From positions 12,249,744 through 12,313,743 of the forward strand of contig CM040443.1 of NCBI GenBank assembly GCA_022749755.1: DNA of 64,000 nucleotides. Direction: 5' to 3'. The DNA comes from Azadirachta indica (Eukaryota; Streptophyta; Magnoliopsida; Sapindales; Meliaceae). Below the pieces are notes generated by a model that was given only the letters and a program-made list of their open reading frames with translations, did no database searches and was not told the DNA's origin. Below, in pieces: positions 14,201 to 26,533 of this stretch (within the stretch, counting starts at the first letter, position 1; every line of letters begins with the position of its first letter). The position numbers and the translations under genes were made by a program.

Positions 14201-15257
14201 ATTAGTTTAGTTAATGAAAAATAGGAGGGGAAAAAAGCGCAGAAGTGGAAATGATAAAGATAAAAGTATTTCCATATTAGGGAAGTCAAATATGATACTG
14301 ACAATGACAATTTGTGGGGTGTAATACATAGTAAAATGCATCTTGAAAGGAAACAAAAAACTTAAGAATGGCAACTCATGGAATATCTGAATTCAAGGAA
14401 AACAATTCATCCATAAAATTTGTTTAGAAGTTTAATATTTTTCATTAATTTGGTTGGTCAAGTTACTGCATGGAATCAGGGTGAGCAAATCGCAATTTGT
14501 TTTGTTTAATCTTTGTTATGCAATTTGCATATATGTTTTGACAAAATCTATAAGATGTTTGAATTAACTTAGATCAAATACTTCCAATTATCCTCGGCAA
14601 TATAGAATTTTACCATTTTGTATTCAAGGCCATTTCCTTGTATAATATCCTGTTGCACGATACTGGCCTTGCAGCAACTCTGTGCATTCAATTGCTGTAA
14701 GAATAATCAGTTGCATATCAATCAACCAAGAGATAAATTTTGTATGTTTTAAGGAGTGAATAAGCCAATTTTTGTGATAATGTTGATATGGAAAGATCAT
14801 CTTCTGATGTATACAATATATGGGCATCCAAATGCAATGCGGGATTGCATTCTTTTAAATGTTCTAATAATTGTTTTCTTCAGAGACTGCATGCTTTCAA
14901 TGCATTGCCAATAGGTTGTTTATGTGTTTATATCATTCAATGTGCTTAAGCAGTTAATCATTTGAATGCATAACATCTGAGTTAATCTATTTGCTGGTTG
15001 GCCTATTAATTTTCTGATCATGCTCACTTTGCGTGGATCAGCTATCAGGGATTGCAAGAGGACAACGTCAAGTCATGCATCAGTTGGACAATCTTAACAA
15101 TCTTCTTCGTGAGAGTGTGGGGGAGAGGTCTCGTCAAGGAAGAAAAACCCAGAAAAGTAAAGTTGATGCTGAACCAATTAAAGTTCCGCTTATTTTAACT
15201 TTGGCAGTTGGTGGCTTAGGAATCTACTTGTTCAGGAGTTTATTAACCCGGAATTGA
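8279..15257 (+). CDS. TTM1/2: uridine kinase-like / CYTH triphosphate tunnel metalloenzyme (TTM1/TTM2 type)
   Basis: Coding exons: 8279-8615, 10543-10657, 11076-11271, 11376-11489, 11605-11778, 12372-12569, 13045-13167, 13239-13360, 13481-13604, 13721-13993 and 15042-15257. They join in frame into 663 aa, close to the Arabidopsis TTM1/TTM2 length as I recall it. An N-terminal uridine kinase/phosphoribulokinase-like domain carries the P-loop GPSGAGKT (residues 72-79) and SMDNY (about 96-100). The CYTH (tunnel) region follows from about residue 230. A heptad-like coiled-coil segment lies in exon 10, beginning [20 protein letters not shown]. The last 25 residues contain a hydrophobic segment and end in RSLLTRN, a tail anchor. 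In Arabidopsis this family hydrolyses pyrophosphate, is anchored to the mitochondrial outer membrane and affects immunity (TTM2) or senescence (TTM1). Which paralogue this corresponds to is not resolved. All introns are GT-AG. Confidence 0.95.
9037..9668 (+). mobile_element. degenerate LINE (non-LTR retrotransposon) 3' fragment in a TTM intron
   Basis: The sequence at 9046-9659 is bounded by a 9-bp direct repeat CCAAGTAGA (9037-9045 and 9660-9668), which looks like a target-site duplication. In frame from about 9396 it reads [18 protein letters not shown]. Another frame just downstream reads [13 protein letters not shown] and then WNFDWK. This series of conserved positions is typical of the region C-terminal to the reverse transcriptase in plant LINEs. 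The 3' part ends in TTATCAAGATAAATAAATAAAA, an A-rich tail. Stops and frameshifts show it is inactive and 5'-truncated. It lies within the 1.93-kb first coding intron, in the sense orientation. Confidence 0.55.
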
Positions 15258-18180
15258 TTCCACCACCAAATACTAATTTCACATTTTCATATTAACCTTT
15301 TAAATTCTCATTTCCTTCAAGTTCCCACCAACGTTTGGTGCAGAACAGTCAAACTAATTGACCATTTCTTTTGAAGGTATTTGAATTTTGAGGCAATTTT
15401 CAAGGTTTTATTTTAGGTTTCTAATGAAAAGGTGCTCCAGAAAATTTTGTAACCATCGGGGAGTCATTTTGGCAATGTTTTATTTGCTACTTACAACAAC
15501 TGCAAAGATAAATTAACACTGAAAGAATAGAAGCAAGTTACAGATGTTTCTCCATAAATTTTACCTTTTACATTAGTGAAATTATATTTTTGATTTCCGG
15601 AGGTAGTTGTTTAAGTTGTATCTTAACTTTGTCTCCTTCTCTCTTCCCTTTTTTGCTGGAAAATTGTTTTGTGAAAGCTTTCTGGTTTTTCTGGTTTTGG
15701 TGAAGGTGTTTGAGTGGCCTTTCAGGGTTTAATCATCTTATAAAGATTTTGGTTCTGTTTTTAAATAGTAACAGTTTAGGTTGCAAGTCTTAAAACAGAT
15801 TATAGCTTAGGCTTTTTCTTTTAAAGATAATTGCATCAATTCAAAGGTTAGTTACCCTTTTTTTTTTTTTTTCTGTTTTAGAAAGATTATGGCTCAGATT
15901 GAGATTGAATTGAAGTTTTCGTGGGTTTGATTTGTCTGAAGCTATAATTATAATTAAATGAAACCATTAAGGATATGTTTCCTCAATGTTTGAAATTGAG
16001 GTCACATGGATTTAAAGTTATTATTACTCCAAGATTAAAAATGCTAAATATTATATATTAGTAAGAAGAGTCATTGGATCTTATAAACAGCAGGTGTTAT
16101 CAAATAATTTTTTTCAATAATTAGATCAAGTTAGCAATACAAAACAGATCTTAAATATTAATATATCTGAAAAAATATTTTTCATTAAAAATTAGTATTT
16201 ATCAAAAATTTTGTTAAAGCAAAGCACGTATTAATATCAAACTAGACTTATATATTAATAAGTCAAATTATAAGTTTTTCATGTAAATTGAATTATTTCA
16301 ATATTGAGTTGGGCGATTTTCAACTTACAACTATCGTGAAATGAAAAATATAACTAAACCAATTAATATGTTAAATTTAATGTATTTGTGTAAATATTCA
16401 TTAGTATTTTAGAAAATACTAAAATGTTTTTCATAAAATAATTTTACTTATATATCGTTTATAAATAATCTTTTTATGTCATTCAAGGTTTGTGCTTTAC
16501 AGGTGAAATTTTATACTCACAACTAAAATCTTTTAATTAACAGAAAAAAAAAAAAAACCTCTTGCACGGGAAGAAAAATCTTACAAATTTTGTATTATAT
16601 TCCTCTCTAAAAATTCTTAAAAGTTAAAAAAAAAAAATAGAAGATTTATTTAATGCAATGTCAATGATATATGTTAAATAATAAAATCTTTTGATATGGA
16701 CTTCTATTTGTAATATTATAATTAAGAGTCAATATAAGAGAATGATTAAAAATGAATAAACCATGATAAAAAATTTAGAAATGTAGATGAGTTGTGTTAT
16801 GAGCATGACACAAGTTTAACACAAATAATAGATATGAAATTTAAATGATTTAAATCAAGTTCACATTTTTAAAATACCATAATTTAAAAAGAGATGATCA
16901 ACAGCCATCACAAAATTTGGATAATTAATTAAATATTTTAAAAATAAAAAAGTCACAAATCTCTTCATTATTGTTTTTTTACTAGCTGTAATTAAGAAAT
17001 GTTTTAATAATTTCAGTAAACATTTTTTAAAATTAAAGTGCAACACAACATAACATAAATATTAAAAACCAAAAAAACTAGTAGGCTGACTTTTTTATTA
17101 GGCGCGTTGTAAACTAAATACAAACTTCGAATACGATATATTACATTTAACACTCTTTACTTAAAATTTTAAAAAATGTATATAGATATATAAAGTGCGC
17201 GGGAGAATTATGGATAATAATTTTTTTTAATTATTTCATTGTTATAAAAATGTTATAAAATTATATTAAATAGTGAATATGTAGACATATGTTCTTCTCC
17301 TTGTCTCATGTAAAACTAAACCACAGTCGTTTAAAGAAAAATATTAAAATTATTTAGGAAATTTTTTAGCAATTATTTAAAATTAATTTTTATAAATAGT
17401 CATATTAAAAAAAATCTTTAGTCAAATACCAAGTATTTGAACTAAAATATTCTCCATAGTCATCTTTACCAAAATTTAATATATTTCTCGTCATGACATT
17501 TTCGAGTATAGTTTAACACAAAATTATAATTTATATTATGCTGAAAATTTTACTTTCGAACATATTAAAAATTTTAATTTTTAACTAATTTAAAACTCAA
17601 GTTTGGAGTACAGCCTAACTCATAACCTTAATTTTGACATAACTTAATATGAAATTTTATTTTGAGCACAACTTAACTAAAAATCATAATTTATGTTATG
17701 TTAAAACTTTATTTTCTAGTGAGCTGAAAATCTAATTTCAGGCATACCCTAATTTGAAACCATATATTAAGCCATGTTCAAAAATTAAGTTACTAACATA
17801 TTAGAAAGTTTACTTTTGAGTACATATTAAATTAAAATTTTAAATGTAACTATAATCATGATTTTGAGTTCAGTCGTGTTCGAAAATATCAGTGATTGTT
17901 TGTGTTACGAGGATACATTTATTCAAGTAATGATTGTTTGATTAAAGATGAAAAAGAAAATATAAAGGTAGTTAAAAATAAAAATTGAGGTAAAAAGGAG
18001 GCTAAAATAGAAAATTTCCCAATGAATTATCTAATGCAGATTTGGGGGGTTTGATTCCACGTCATCGACCAGACCAGACCAGACCAGACCAGACCGGACC
18101 GGACTCCGAGTTTACAAGTGAAAAAGTGAAACTCCCCAACTCTCCCTTTGTCTCTCTGTTGAGCGCTCAAATGACAAATC
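15258..18180. other. intergenic region, TTM 3' UTR then AT-rich DNA
   Basis: The first few hundred bases are probably the TTM 3' UTR. The rest is AT-rich with no supported coding sequence. At about 17490-17890 a degenerate motif recurs every 50-70 bases, mixing TTTTGAG.ACA, .TAACT.AAAA and TTATGTTA-like blocks. This suggests an old tandem repeat. A CCAGA array at 18068-18103 lies just upstream of the F-box transcript. Confidence 0.6.
18068..18103 (+). repeat. (CCAGA)n pentanucleotide microsatellite
   Basis: Roughly six CCAGA units followed by two CCGGA variant units. It lies about 120-150 bases before the leader donor of the F-box gene, so it is in its promoter or leader. Confidence 0.9.
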
Positions 18181-18682
18181 CTGCAAGTGCTACATGAAGT
18201 ACAAGAGCAAGGAACGTATTAGGTAATCTTTTTTTACTTTACTTGGCCCTCACCATCTTGTATTTTTACCGTTTGGCCACTGATATACTTATGTTCGATC
18301 TGGGATTTGATTCTTTTGCACCAAATTTTGATCCCTTCCTATCAATTATTTTGTCCTACATTTTTTATTCAAATATTATTATTAGGATCAAATACGAGTG
18401 GCTTTTTGTTAAAATTGAAATGAAATGTAAACTCTGAATGAATTTGGCTTGTTCCCTGTTCAATTCAAATACTTGTGTCTTTAAACCTCAGTTTGATAAT
18501 GGGTTTTTCTCATTCCAGGTTTTGTATGATGAAGAATTAAAATATGAATGCACTTATTTTTATTAAGAGATGAAGTGTTGAGAGAAATATTAAGGGTTTA
18601 CTTCATTTTACTATTTTGAGAGAATTATTATTTGAATGTTTCAGATTTTAGGTGTTGCATTGGTTTGTTGGTTTACCTAAAA

Positions 18683-20226
18683 ATGCATGTGGGTGATGTT
18701 GCGGAGGATTTCATAAGTGATCTTCCACAAAGCATTATAGAAAACATCCTCACTCGAATACCGATAAGGGATGCTGTGAGGACTAGCATTTTGTCGACTA
18801 AATGGAGGTACAAATGGTCTACACTCACTCAGCTTGTATTTGATGAAAATTGTGTTACCCTGTCTAATGACCGAGCACCAGTTGAGAAAAACCTTGTAAA
18901 ATTTATCACCCATGCTCTCTTTCTTCATCGAGGACCAATTCACAAGTTCCAGCTTTCTACTGCTCGTTTGCAATGTTGCCCGGATATAGATCAGTGGTTA
19001 CTATTCCTTTCCAGGAATGATATTAGAGAATTGGTTCTTGAATTAGGAGAAGGGGAGTGGTTTAGAGTACCTTCATGTCTTTTTAATTGTAAAAAATTAA
19101 CTCGGTTGGAGCTATTTCGTTGCGAATTTGATCCTCCTCCAACTTTTACCGGATTTTCTTATTTGAGGAGCCTTAATCTTCATCAAGTTTTGGTTGCCCC
19201 TGAGGTAATAGAAAGTCTTATTTCTAGTTGCCCACTATTAGAGAGCTTATCATTGTCGTACTTTGACAGTTTAGATCTGAATATCCATGCTCCAAATCTC
19301 AAGTACTTGTGTCTAGAAGGTGAATTCAAAGACATTTGTCTTGAAAATACCCCACTTTTGGTTGCCATGTCAGTTGCCATGTATATGACTGATGATATTG
19401 CTGAACACTTCGAGCAAAGTTCAAGTTGCAATTTTCTCAAGATTCTTGGTGGAGTGCCTCGACTTGAGAGGCTTGTTGGGTATATATACTTCACAAAGGT
19501 AACAATCTAATATTACTTTTTTTAATTTAACTGAGTTCGTGTGTTTGTATCTCGTTCAATATACTTAGCATACACGATAAACTAGTCTGATTCTTGACTT
19601 AACATCATAGCAAACTCATTAGCTCATGTTTGTTTCTTTTTCCTCCCCTGAAGTACTTGAGTATAGGTGATGACCCTGGAAGACTTCCCATAACGTATAG
19701 TCATCTAAAGATAATTGAACTATATCAAGTGAGTTTTGAAGATATGAAAGAGATACTGGTCGTTATTCTATTGATTACAAACTCTCCAAATTTGGAGGAA
19801 CTTCAAATTTCAGTAAGTTATCTTAAAAATAGAAAATTTACTTTGTCCATTGTGGAAAAATAAAGAGAGTTTGTTGTTCACCATATTATGATATAGAGTC
19901 TAAGATTTTGTTTGGTGCCTCGTTGTTTTGTATAGGGTTCCTCAAATACATTAGCTAACATAGAAGCACCTGATTTGGATTTCTGGGAGAAATGCCCTTC
20001 AGATTGCTCATTTGAACAACTTAAACTAGTGAAGATGACAGATATATCTGGTGTGCCACATGAGATGGAACTTATCAAATTTTTGCTTAGGAATTCTCCT
20101 GTGCTTGAGATAATGAGTATTACCCCCTGTGCATTTCTTACTGAGAGAAAAGTGAATATGTTGATTGAGTTGGTGAGATTTCGACGAGCTTCTGCTCAAG
20201 CAGAAATTTTATTTATTCAGAATTAA
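18683..20226 (+). CDS. F-box/LRR/FBD protein (At1g13570-like)
   Basis: Three coding exons (18683-19498, 19654-19812, 19936-20226) join in frame into 421 aa. The N-terminus holds an F-box at about residues 8-50 (DLPQSIIENILTR then RDAVRTSILSTKWRYKW), which would bind SKP1 in an SCF ubiquitin ligase. Leucine-rich repeats follow (for example SLVLELGEG-like and LFRCEFDPPPTF regions). A C-terminal FBD-like segment begins FWEKCPSDCSFEQLKLVK. The ATG at 18683 is chosen because an upstream in-frame extension runs into a leader intron acceptor (TTTGAATGTTTCAG, ending 18644). A good donor AG|GTAATC at 18223 gives a 422-nt leader intron. The target is unknown; family membership is clear from the F-box and exon arrangement as I recall it. 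Confidence 0.92.
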
Positions 20227-20998
20227 GCATTGTGCTCCTCAACGTCATATAGATTTTTCTTTTTCTATGAAATGTTTGTAGGTAGGTGCAGATTTGGGCT
20301 TCCAGTGTTATTAGTATTATTATTTTTAGTTTGTATTAAATTCTTATGAACTGATCACACAGTCATAGTTCATAGAAATGATAACCACCATAACTTTTAA
20401 ACAAGTAATTGACCATACATTGCTTTCATGAAGAGTTCAGTTCCCTTATTTATATCTTATATCTTGAAATGTGTTGCTATATCACTCTGTTTTGGTTTCA
20501 CAGAACCCCAGATTTAACATTCACAATGAACATTTCCTGCTTTTTTCACTTCTATAAATTTGATGACAGCAAGTTGAATGTCTTTATCTTTAATTGCAAT
20601 TGTAATTGTAACTGCTTGTATGTAATCATTTCTGTGACTAATCTTCTGAGAGAAAGATAAAAGCTTCAGGAGCACAAACAATTCATGGATAATGATTCTT
20701 CGTGATGCTACTAAATTTGAAAGGGCAAACAAAATTTTATTTTGAGAACACTATTTTTACAATCTGACTCGCTATAAATCATCTCCAGAAAAATTCCTCG
20801 CTCTCTAGAAACTGGACATGTAACACAAACAAATGTCAGCTACTTTATCCGGTTCTGTACAATCAGGAAATTGATATGAATCTATAGAGCACAAGTATAT
20901 TGTTATGATACAACAATCTCATTTTGGCACGTCATCAGATTAAATCATAGATCTTCTTTGTAAAGATTTTCACTGTTTATTTTTTTGGAGCATCATTG
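20227..20998. other. tail-to-tail spacer between F-box and NIK genes
   Basis: The two genes converge here, and the 772 bases presumably hold both 3' UTRs. I see no coding sequence or RNA gene in it. A CAATTGTAATTGTAACTG repeat-like stretch lies near 20596-20614. Confidence 0.6.
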
Positions 20999-23900
20999 TC
21001 ACCTTGGTCCAGAGAGCTCCATTGCTTGAACCAACAATGAAGAGTCGTCTGTAAGATCTGAGTATCGCTCGGAAGAGGAGAACTCATTGGCTCTGGATCT
21101 GGTTGCTTCAGCTCTTTGAGAAGCTGCCCATTTCTCTGCAAGTCCATCGCCTTCAAGCATTCGGACGACTTCAGACATCTTAGGTCTGTGACTAGGTAGA
21201 TATTGAGTGCATAAGAGAGCTACTTGAACCATCTCTTCAAGCTCAATTCGGTCATAGTTGTTTTTCATGTCCTTGTCAACTAGCATCTCAAGCTTCTTCT
21301 CCTGGTGGATTTTCTTCACCTGCAATCATGATATAGCAAGTCAAATGAATCAAACAAGCCAGAATCATGAAACTTGAAGGACAAGAAGAGAAACATCTCT
21401 CTTTAGCTCACCCAGTCAAGCATAGCTCCTTTCTGGTTTGCAGACTTCCCGAATTCGAGAGCTCTTAGGCCAGATATCAATTCTAGCAGAAGGATACCAA
21501 AACCAAAAACATCTGTTTTCTCCGAGGATTGGCCAGTTGATAAGTACTCCGGGGCTATATGCCCCACAGTGCCCCTCACTGCTGTTGTTACGTGGGAATC
21601 TCGGTGATCCAATAGCTTTGCCAACCCAAAATCTCCCACCACAGCCTCACAATAATCATCGAGCAATATGTTTGCGGCCTTCACGTCTCTGTGAATTATC
21701 TTGGGATCACACTGTTCATGCAAGTATAGCAAACCCCTTGCGGCTCCCAAGGCAATTCTTTTTCTGGTGCCCCAGTCCAAGGCTGGTTTGGCTACGTAAG
21801 AGAAAAAAGAAAAGAACTGCCAAGTTAACTCATGCACTAAACTCTGTGCTCGCATGCAAATTAGAAGTAATTCATGACAAAGTTGAAATACAATTGCATT
21901 ATTTTCTCTGATCAATAATATCGTTGATGAATGCAAGCGCTACCTTTGAGCCGAGAAGCAACGCTGCCATTGGACATGTAGGGATAGACCAGTAGCCGCT
22001 CTGTTGTTGTCATACAAAATCCAATGAGGCGGAGGAGGTTCCGGTGAACTGCCAAGCTGATCATCTCAACTTCAGTCTGAAATTGGATTTCACCTCCGAT
22101 GGCATTCCCATCTTTGAGCCTTTTTACGGCTACAACAGTTCCATCTTGGAGATACCCTTTGTACACATTTCCAAAACCACCTTTCCCAACCAAGTTCTTG
22201 CTGCTGAAATTGTGTGTAGCACTTTGAAGTTCTTTGAAGTGAAATCTCTTCAAGTTTCCTAGGCAAACTTCTTCACGATGTTGTTCTGAAATATTAAATA
22301 GGAAAATTTTTAGATTGTTTCTATGAACTATTTGAAACTGCAAATGGTTTATTTATGTGTCATTCTCAAATTCATGTTTCACTAACCATTAACATCAAAG
22401 AATATTTGTTGGTTATGTCTTTGCCTCCACCAGAGCAGAAATCCAAACCCAAGAATAAGTAGGCAGATGCAGCCTAGGCTTGAACCAAAAGCCAGAGCAA
22501 CTTTTCTGCTCTTTGATGTTCGAGAAGGAGGTTTCGAGCCTAATGAATAGTATTAAAATCTTCACGTCAGGATAACTTTGATTTTCAAAAAAGAATTCAG
22601 GTTCGACATCATTATGAAAAATTCAAAATAAAGTCAAAAAGGAGATAAGTGCAGGTGAAGAAAAGAAAGGAAAAAAACAACTTTTAGAGAACAGAAACTT
22701 TGAAATTTTGAAGCAAATGAAGGTAACAAGCGGGAAATGTGTTTACTTTGAGTAGCATTCAGCGCAAAAGATAGTGGCATCGGTGCTGTTCCGAAGCAGT
22801 CTTTCTCAGCTCCAGTTGCACATATCAGAGAGTTTCCTACTATGCTGAGTCAATGAAAAAGTTTAGGTAAATCATTCAATAATCATCACAAAATGTTAAT
22901 AATAGTGCAATTTCGTGAGCAAAAACAGAGTAAAGAACAGGAAGGATATTGTCTTACTTGAATGTTTTAGCATGGAAGCTTGGTACAGGACCACTTAAAT
23001 TGTTATAAGATAGATCCCTATTAAACAAAATCATAAATGTTGTTCAGACTTGGGTATCATGATAATAAGTAAAAAATATATAATTATGATCATAGAATAA
23101 GGTATCAGGAGAATTACAGAAAAGCAAGCTGGGACATGTTTGTCAAAGAGGGAGGAATTGCTCCTGAGAGACTGTTATTATTCAGCCTCCTGATTTAAAT
23201 TCAATGAATTCATAATTAGTGAGAGAAATGAAAAAGAATTTCAAATAAATGACAAAAAATGTCTTTTTAAAAAACAAAAATATTTGTATAGCAATGACTT
23301 GATTTTATCTTACAGGTATTTGAGGCTTTTTAAGTTGGAAACAGAACTGGGAATTGAACCAATGAAGAAGTTATTGGAGAGATCAAGTGTATGAAGCTTT
23401 GGGAGCTTCCCTATCTCAGAGGGAATATGTCCTGATATATTGTTATTCTGTAGGAGCCTGCAAACATCTCACCTAAATGAATCACTCTTGTGTTGAAAAC
23501 TATTAAACGAAAAAAGATTATCTGGATGAAAAATACTCACACTAGCTGGAGATTTGTCAAGTTTCCTATGCTTGGTGCCAGAGTGCCAGATAAATTCTGG
23601 CTTGGAGCTCCTCTGCAACAAAACCATTTTATTAACATGAACTTTTTCTTTTGTTTTCAGGTTCTAGTTTTATTTTATGCTTTTGACTGTTTTCTAGCAG
23701 TACTTACAGGCCAGTGACTAAACCATCAGAACATGTAATCAAAGCCCAGCTGCATGGATCAACAGAGGTTTCATCCCAGTTGTTCAGAACTTCATGAGGA
23801 TCAATCAGGAGAGATTTAATCCCCATCAGAGCTTGCACTGCAACATTCAAGGAAAATGAAAAGATTTCTTCAGGTTCTAATATTTTACAGAAATAAAAGG

Positions 23901-24024
23901 CTCTATCCAAGAAAGAACTTCAATTACCTTCATAGTTGACACCTTTGGCAGAAAGCAAACCACATGCAGAAGTCCATAAGCAAAAAAGAGCCACACAACA
24001 CAAAACAGCTTCCTCTCCTCTCAT
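20999..24024 (-). CDS. NIK1: LRR receptor-like kinase, NSP-interacting kinase (NIK) type
   Basis: Eleven exons (transcript order): 24024-23928, 23837-23708, 23612-23541, 23457-23314, 23189-23118, 23017-22958, 22844-22747, 22539-22387, 22285-21944, 21791-21412 and 21319-20999. They join in frame into 622 aa. The parts are a signal peptide, an LRR N-cap with a CSW motif, about five LRRs encoded by 72/144-nt exons, a transmembrane segment (about 239-263) followed by WWRQRHNQ, and a kinase domain. The kinase has [11 protein letters not shown] (309-319), Lys330, HRDVK (Asp425), DFG (443-445) and APE. The C-terminus ends [10 protein letters not shown], the NIK signature. By alignment from memory, Thr459 and Thr464 match the regulatory activation-loop Thr469 and Thr474 of Arabidopsis NIK1. 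NIKs sit in the plasma membrane, are related to SERKs and signal to suppress translation in antiviral defence. NIK1 versus NIK2 or NIK3 is not settled. Confidence 0.95.
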
Positions 24025-25068
24025 TTTTTGCTTAATTGAATATCAAAACAAAGCTACTCAAATACCAAAATCGAAGCTTCCTTTTATGCAGGAAGAAAGT
24101 AAGGAGCAGGTAGGAGCGATATGAAAGTTTCAACACAACCAATCTTTAACTGTGTTTTTGTTTTCTTTTGTTATATGTAATGTTTACATCACAAGCTAAC
24201 CATACAATTCCTCATGCCTCCCTTACCAGGAATTCTCTCTCTTTCTCCTTCTCTCACCCTCACAACTTTGTGCAAGACCCAAGAGTCAAGAAAACCAGAA
24301 GGTTTTGGTAGTAAAAGCTAAAGAGAACTACAACATGCCTGCCACTGGTTCAACAAAGTAAGGAAAAAGAATATATAAAAGCTAAGCCACATTAACCAAA
24401 TCTAGATAATATCAAAAGATGATTGGAAAAGAAAATTCCTTCAATCATGCATTTGTATATTAAAAACGGTGTTTAAGATTTATCTATTCTATACTATATA
24501 AATATAAAAGCAAGTATTAACTGTTAACCACTGTAATATTTATACATAATTGGCACTCTTAATCAAAATGAGTATGTGGGTCAGGCAGTAATTTGCTGTC
24601 AATTTTAAAGAGAGAGATCATCAAGAGGATTTGCACTGCATAGGTTTTGTTTTCTATGCTTCTACAGTGGAGATTTTAAGAATCCAACATTCCCTGAGGT
24701 TGGCCATTCTTTTAAAGCGAGGCCTCAAATTCCATATTCTTTTATTTGGTCTTAATAATTATTACAGAAAGGTGAGAATCTCGAGAAACAGGCTACGCTT
24801 GGCTTGAGATTGGTGATGTAATGTAATTGCTCTCCTCCTCCTGAGATCTTTCTTTGTTGAGTGAATTATTATTATTATTTTCACTTGGTATTTTCTCAAT
24901 TGGGCTTTCCCCTTTTGCTTTATTGATTCTGTAATACACTCACATTGTCTCCACAGTCAACAGACAATCCGATTAAACTATCTAAAAGCTACCAACTCTC
25001 TCCATAAAGCAAAAGCTGTCATTCTCTCTTATCATATTATATATCTATTACAAACTGTAGACAAGTAA

Positions 25069-25090
25069 CCGTCTGATGAAGATCAGACGG
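25069..25090. other. perfect short hairpin
   Basis: CCGTCTGAT, a GAAG loop, then ATCAGACGG form a 9-bp perfect inverted repeat with a four-base loop. It is not followed by a T run on either strand, so it is not an obvious terminator. It could be a short structured RNA element or chance. Confidence 0.6.
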
Positions 25091-25750
25091 CGATGAATTC
25101 ATTAGGAAGCATTGCTTGAGATTGTGGTTGTGCAGCACCAAATTGCAATAGTGGAAACTGTGGTCTCGCTCTTTACAAACAATATAAGAACCGGCTGAAT
25201 AGCTGATAATAATAGCTTCTTCTTTGTGCATAGGTGCACGTGCAATGTGGACCTAGAAATACCGTTGACTTGATCTTCAATACGCTTCTTCTGATCGATT
25301 GCCTTATGCATTTCATCATGAAAACAAAAGTAAAGTAGATCAGATTGTTATTATTAATATTAATGATCAGACATAAGATAAGATCAGCACCTGATGGAGA
25401 CCTTCACTTAAGAAGCAATTTAAGCAGGCATCTGGACACAGGACAGGATTCTCTTGGTGCCGGCTTAACAAAAATTTCATTTCTGCCTTTGAAAGAGAGA
25501 GAGATTATTAGCAAGCTCCAATCTATGTATCTACATATGATTCACATGAAAATTGCTATGCAACCACAAAGAAGGAAGTGTTTTTAAGAGGAGCATATTC
25601 AGATTATTGGAATTTGGTCATTTGGGTCCCATATTAGCTGCCTAACAAAAGCACTTATCTCTCGTTTGATTGAATATAAGAGAAGGATTTTGAGACTGAT
25701 GTCAGTTAATTTGCCTTTAGCATAATATTAGCAGTGAATCAATTTGTAAT

Positions 25751-25796
25751 CGTATGTCATTTACACAGATAAGAATCGTATGTCATTTACACAGAT
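25751..25796 (+). repeat. tandem duplication, 26-bp period
   Basis: A 20-bp block CGTATGTCATTTACACAGAT occurs at 25751 and again exactly at 25777, separated by AAGAAT. It is a recent local duplication in non-coding DNA. Confidence 0.9.
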
Positions 25797-26443
25797 CATT
25801 GTAATAATCCTGATTGCATATCAGTCACTGTATATTGCTTCTATTCACATCAAAACCACAACTCAAAAGCATTCCAGTTGGTGGATTCTTGACAAAAATA
25901 TGGTGTCTTGTCTTGTCATCCGATCAGTTCTTGCTTTGGCTTGGCTCCATTTCATGAGTGACTGTTCTAATTACTACATTTTGTACCTTTTTAACTCTTC
26001 AATTTTCCCATCTTGATTGATTAACAAAATATATTGGGTTCTTGCCAATTAATCAATAAAGGAAATAGCCATATGCCAACCAAGAGGTGATGACTGATGA
26101 GTCAAAAAAGGAGTCAAGGAAGGGAGTTATAAAGTGAAGTTTGACCATAACTCTAATGAAGATATATATGCACTAAGGGACAGGATACCCCAAATGAGTG
26201 GGATATAATTGTTTCTTTTTTACCATTTTTGCTAGAGCTATTACACTTTTTCAAACAAATTGTACAAATCCGCATGATTTTAGCTCGGCATTATGTCCCT
26301 TAAACAGAACAAAGAAGACATTATAAAGACTCCAAAATAGTTGACAATCCCTAACCCCACCATGTCTCCCCCATTCATCCATCTTTGTAAACCCACTATT
26401 CCAGTTGTACTTCTATTCAGAAAAACTCAGACATAAATTCAAG

Positions 26444-26533
26444 CTCTATATTATTTCACATGATTCTCCCACATGACCATTTGCTAACCTCTATATTATT
26501 TCATATGATTCTCCCACAGGACCAGTTGCTTCA
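26444..26533 (+). repeat. tandem duplication, 45-bp period
   Basis: The block starting CTCTATATTATTTCA at 26444 recurs at 26489 and continues through ATGATTCTCCCACA with one or two substitutions. It is non-coding. Confidence 0.85.

Noticed and set aside
18632..18682. upstream extension of the F-box frame
   Set aside because: It has no ATG start and crosses a likely leader splice acceptor (TTTGAATGTTTCAG).
21438..21911. 157-aa plus-strand frame opposite the NIK kinase exon
   Set aside because: It is the antisense shadow of a well-supported kinase exon and intron.
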